DNA of 64,000 nucleotides. It comes from M3007 sp033764075 (GTDB lineage: Bacteria; Bacteroidota; Bacteroidia; Chitinophagales; Saprospiraceae). Below the pieces are notes generated by a model. That model saw only the letters and a program-made list of their open reading frames with translations, was not told where the DNA came from and did not search any database. Both the position numbers and the translations under genes were made by a program. Shown here piece by piece: positions 63,911 through 64,000 of this stretch (positions are counted from its first letter, which is position 1; the number at the start of each line of letters is the position of its first letter). The stretch lies in the NCBI GenBank assembly GCA_033764075.1, contig JANRJH010000051.1, positions 15,946 to 79,945 on the forward strand, given 5' to 3'.

Positions 63911-64000
63911 GTACGGTCGGGGGGCGGCCGACGGCGGCCCGCGACCGCCCACCCCCCTACCCAAAAACCAACCCCGGGGGGGGAACCCAGGGACGCGGGC
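63911..64000. other. GC-rich window end, nothing recognised
   Basis: The last 90 bases after ndk are G- and C-tracts with weak hairpins (GGGCGGCCGACGGCGGCCCG). No open frame or terminator with a T-tract is visible. Confidence 0.5.

Overview
The window is chromosomal DNA of a GC-rich member of the Bacteroidota, most likely a Saprospiria-type organism. Three proteins carry C-terminal type IX secretion sorting domains and there is a GldN homologue. There are two SusC-free TonB-dependent receptors, a PP-rich TonB with ExbB and two ExbDs, and GSCFA, DUF6089, DUF1501/DUF1800 and SprB-repeat proteins. Many genes start just downstream of TAnnTTTG, the -7 element of the Bacteroidota sigma factor, and Shine-Dalgarno sequences are largely absent. 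The species assignment is inference; no rRNA or tRNA gene is seen.

Layout. 1-3.7 kb: the 3' end of a TPR/membrane protein, a heme/hemoglobin-type TonB receptor and a small membrane-anchored protein. 3.8-11.5 kb: housekeeping genes (uvrB flanked by two Uma2 proteins, recG, an FMN reductase, then gmhB and kdsA for LPS heptose/KDO synthesis). 11.8-17.3 kb: exbB-exbD-exbD-tonB, a strong terminator, and a second TonB receptor behind a DtxR-like operator. 17.3-22.4 kb: two outer-membrane barrels, a TMTC-like mannosyltransferase homologue, a PhyH oxygenase and DUF4058. 22.4-27.4 kb: an AT-rich segment with two inverted DnaA boxes, then eukaryote-like class Ia ribonucleotide reductase nrdB-nrdA; nrdA holds an endonuclease-bearing intein whose +1 residue is Gly. 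27.6-29.7 kb: peroxiredoxin, clpS, an RDD protein and aat, so two N-degron pathway genes lie together.

29.7-41.3 kb is the accessory part: three T9SS cargo proteins, an alkyltransferase-like protein, a GldN paralogue outside any gldKLMN cluster, and a large protein joining an EAD11-like domain, a beta domain, one membrane helix and a FGE/C-lectin fold whose C-terminus looks like a diversity-generating-retroelement variable region. Between these genes sit several families of long inverted repeats, and a deleted AAA/DUF4143 gene lies beside a 34-bp perfect palindrome.

41.3-64 kb: DUF1501/DUF1800 pair, M29 aminopeptidase, SNF2 helicase, RND/MMPL transporter, two thioredoxin-fold proteins, nif3 with its zinc-ribbon partner, tatA, a two-gene operon for a cytoplasmic trypsin-like protease and a YbjN-like protein, GSCFA-SDR, the rpsF-rpsR-rplI operon, prfB with the classic +1 frameshift, a lipoprotein FKBP isomerase, a DHH phosphoesterase and ndk.

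The items most worth following are the Gly+1 intein in an essential enzyme, the putative DGR target with a conflict-type adaptor domain, the protease/YbjN operon, the DnaA-box region and the intergenic repeat families.
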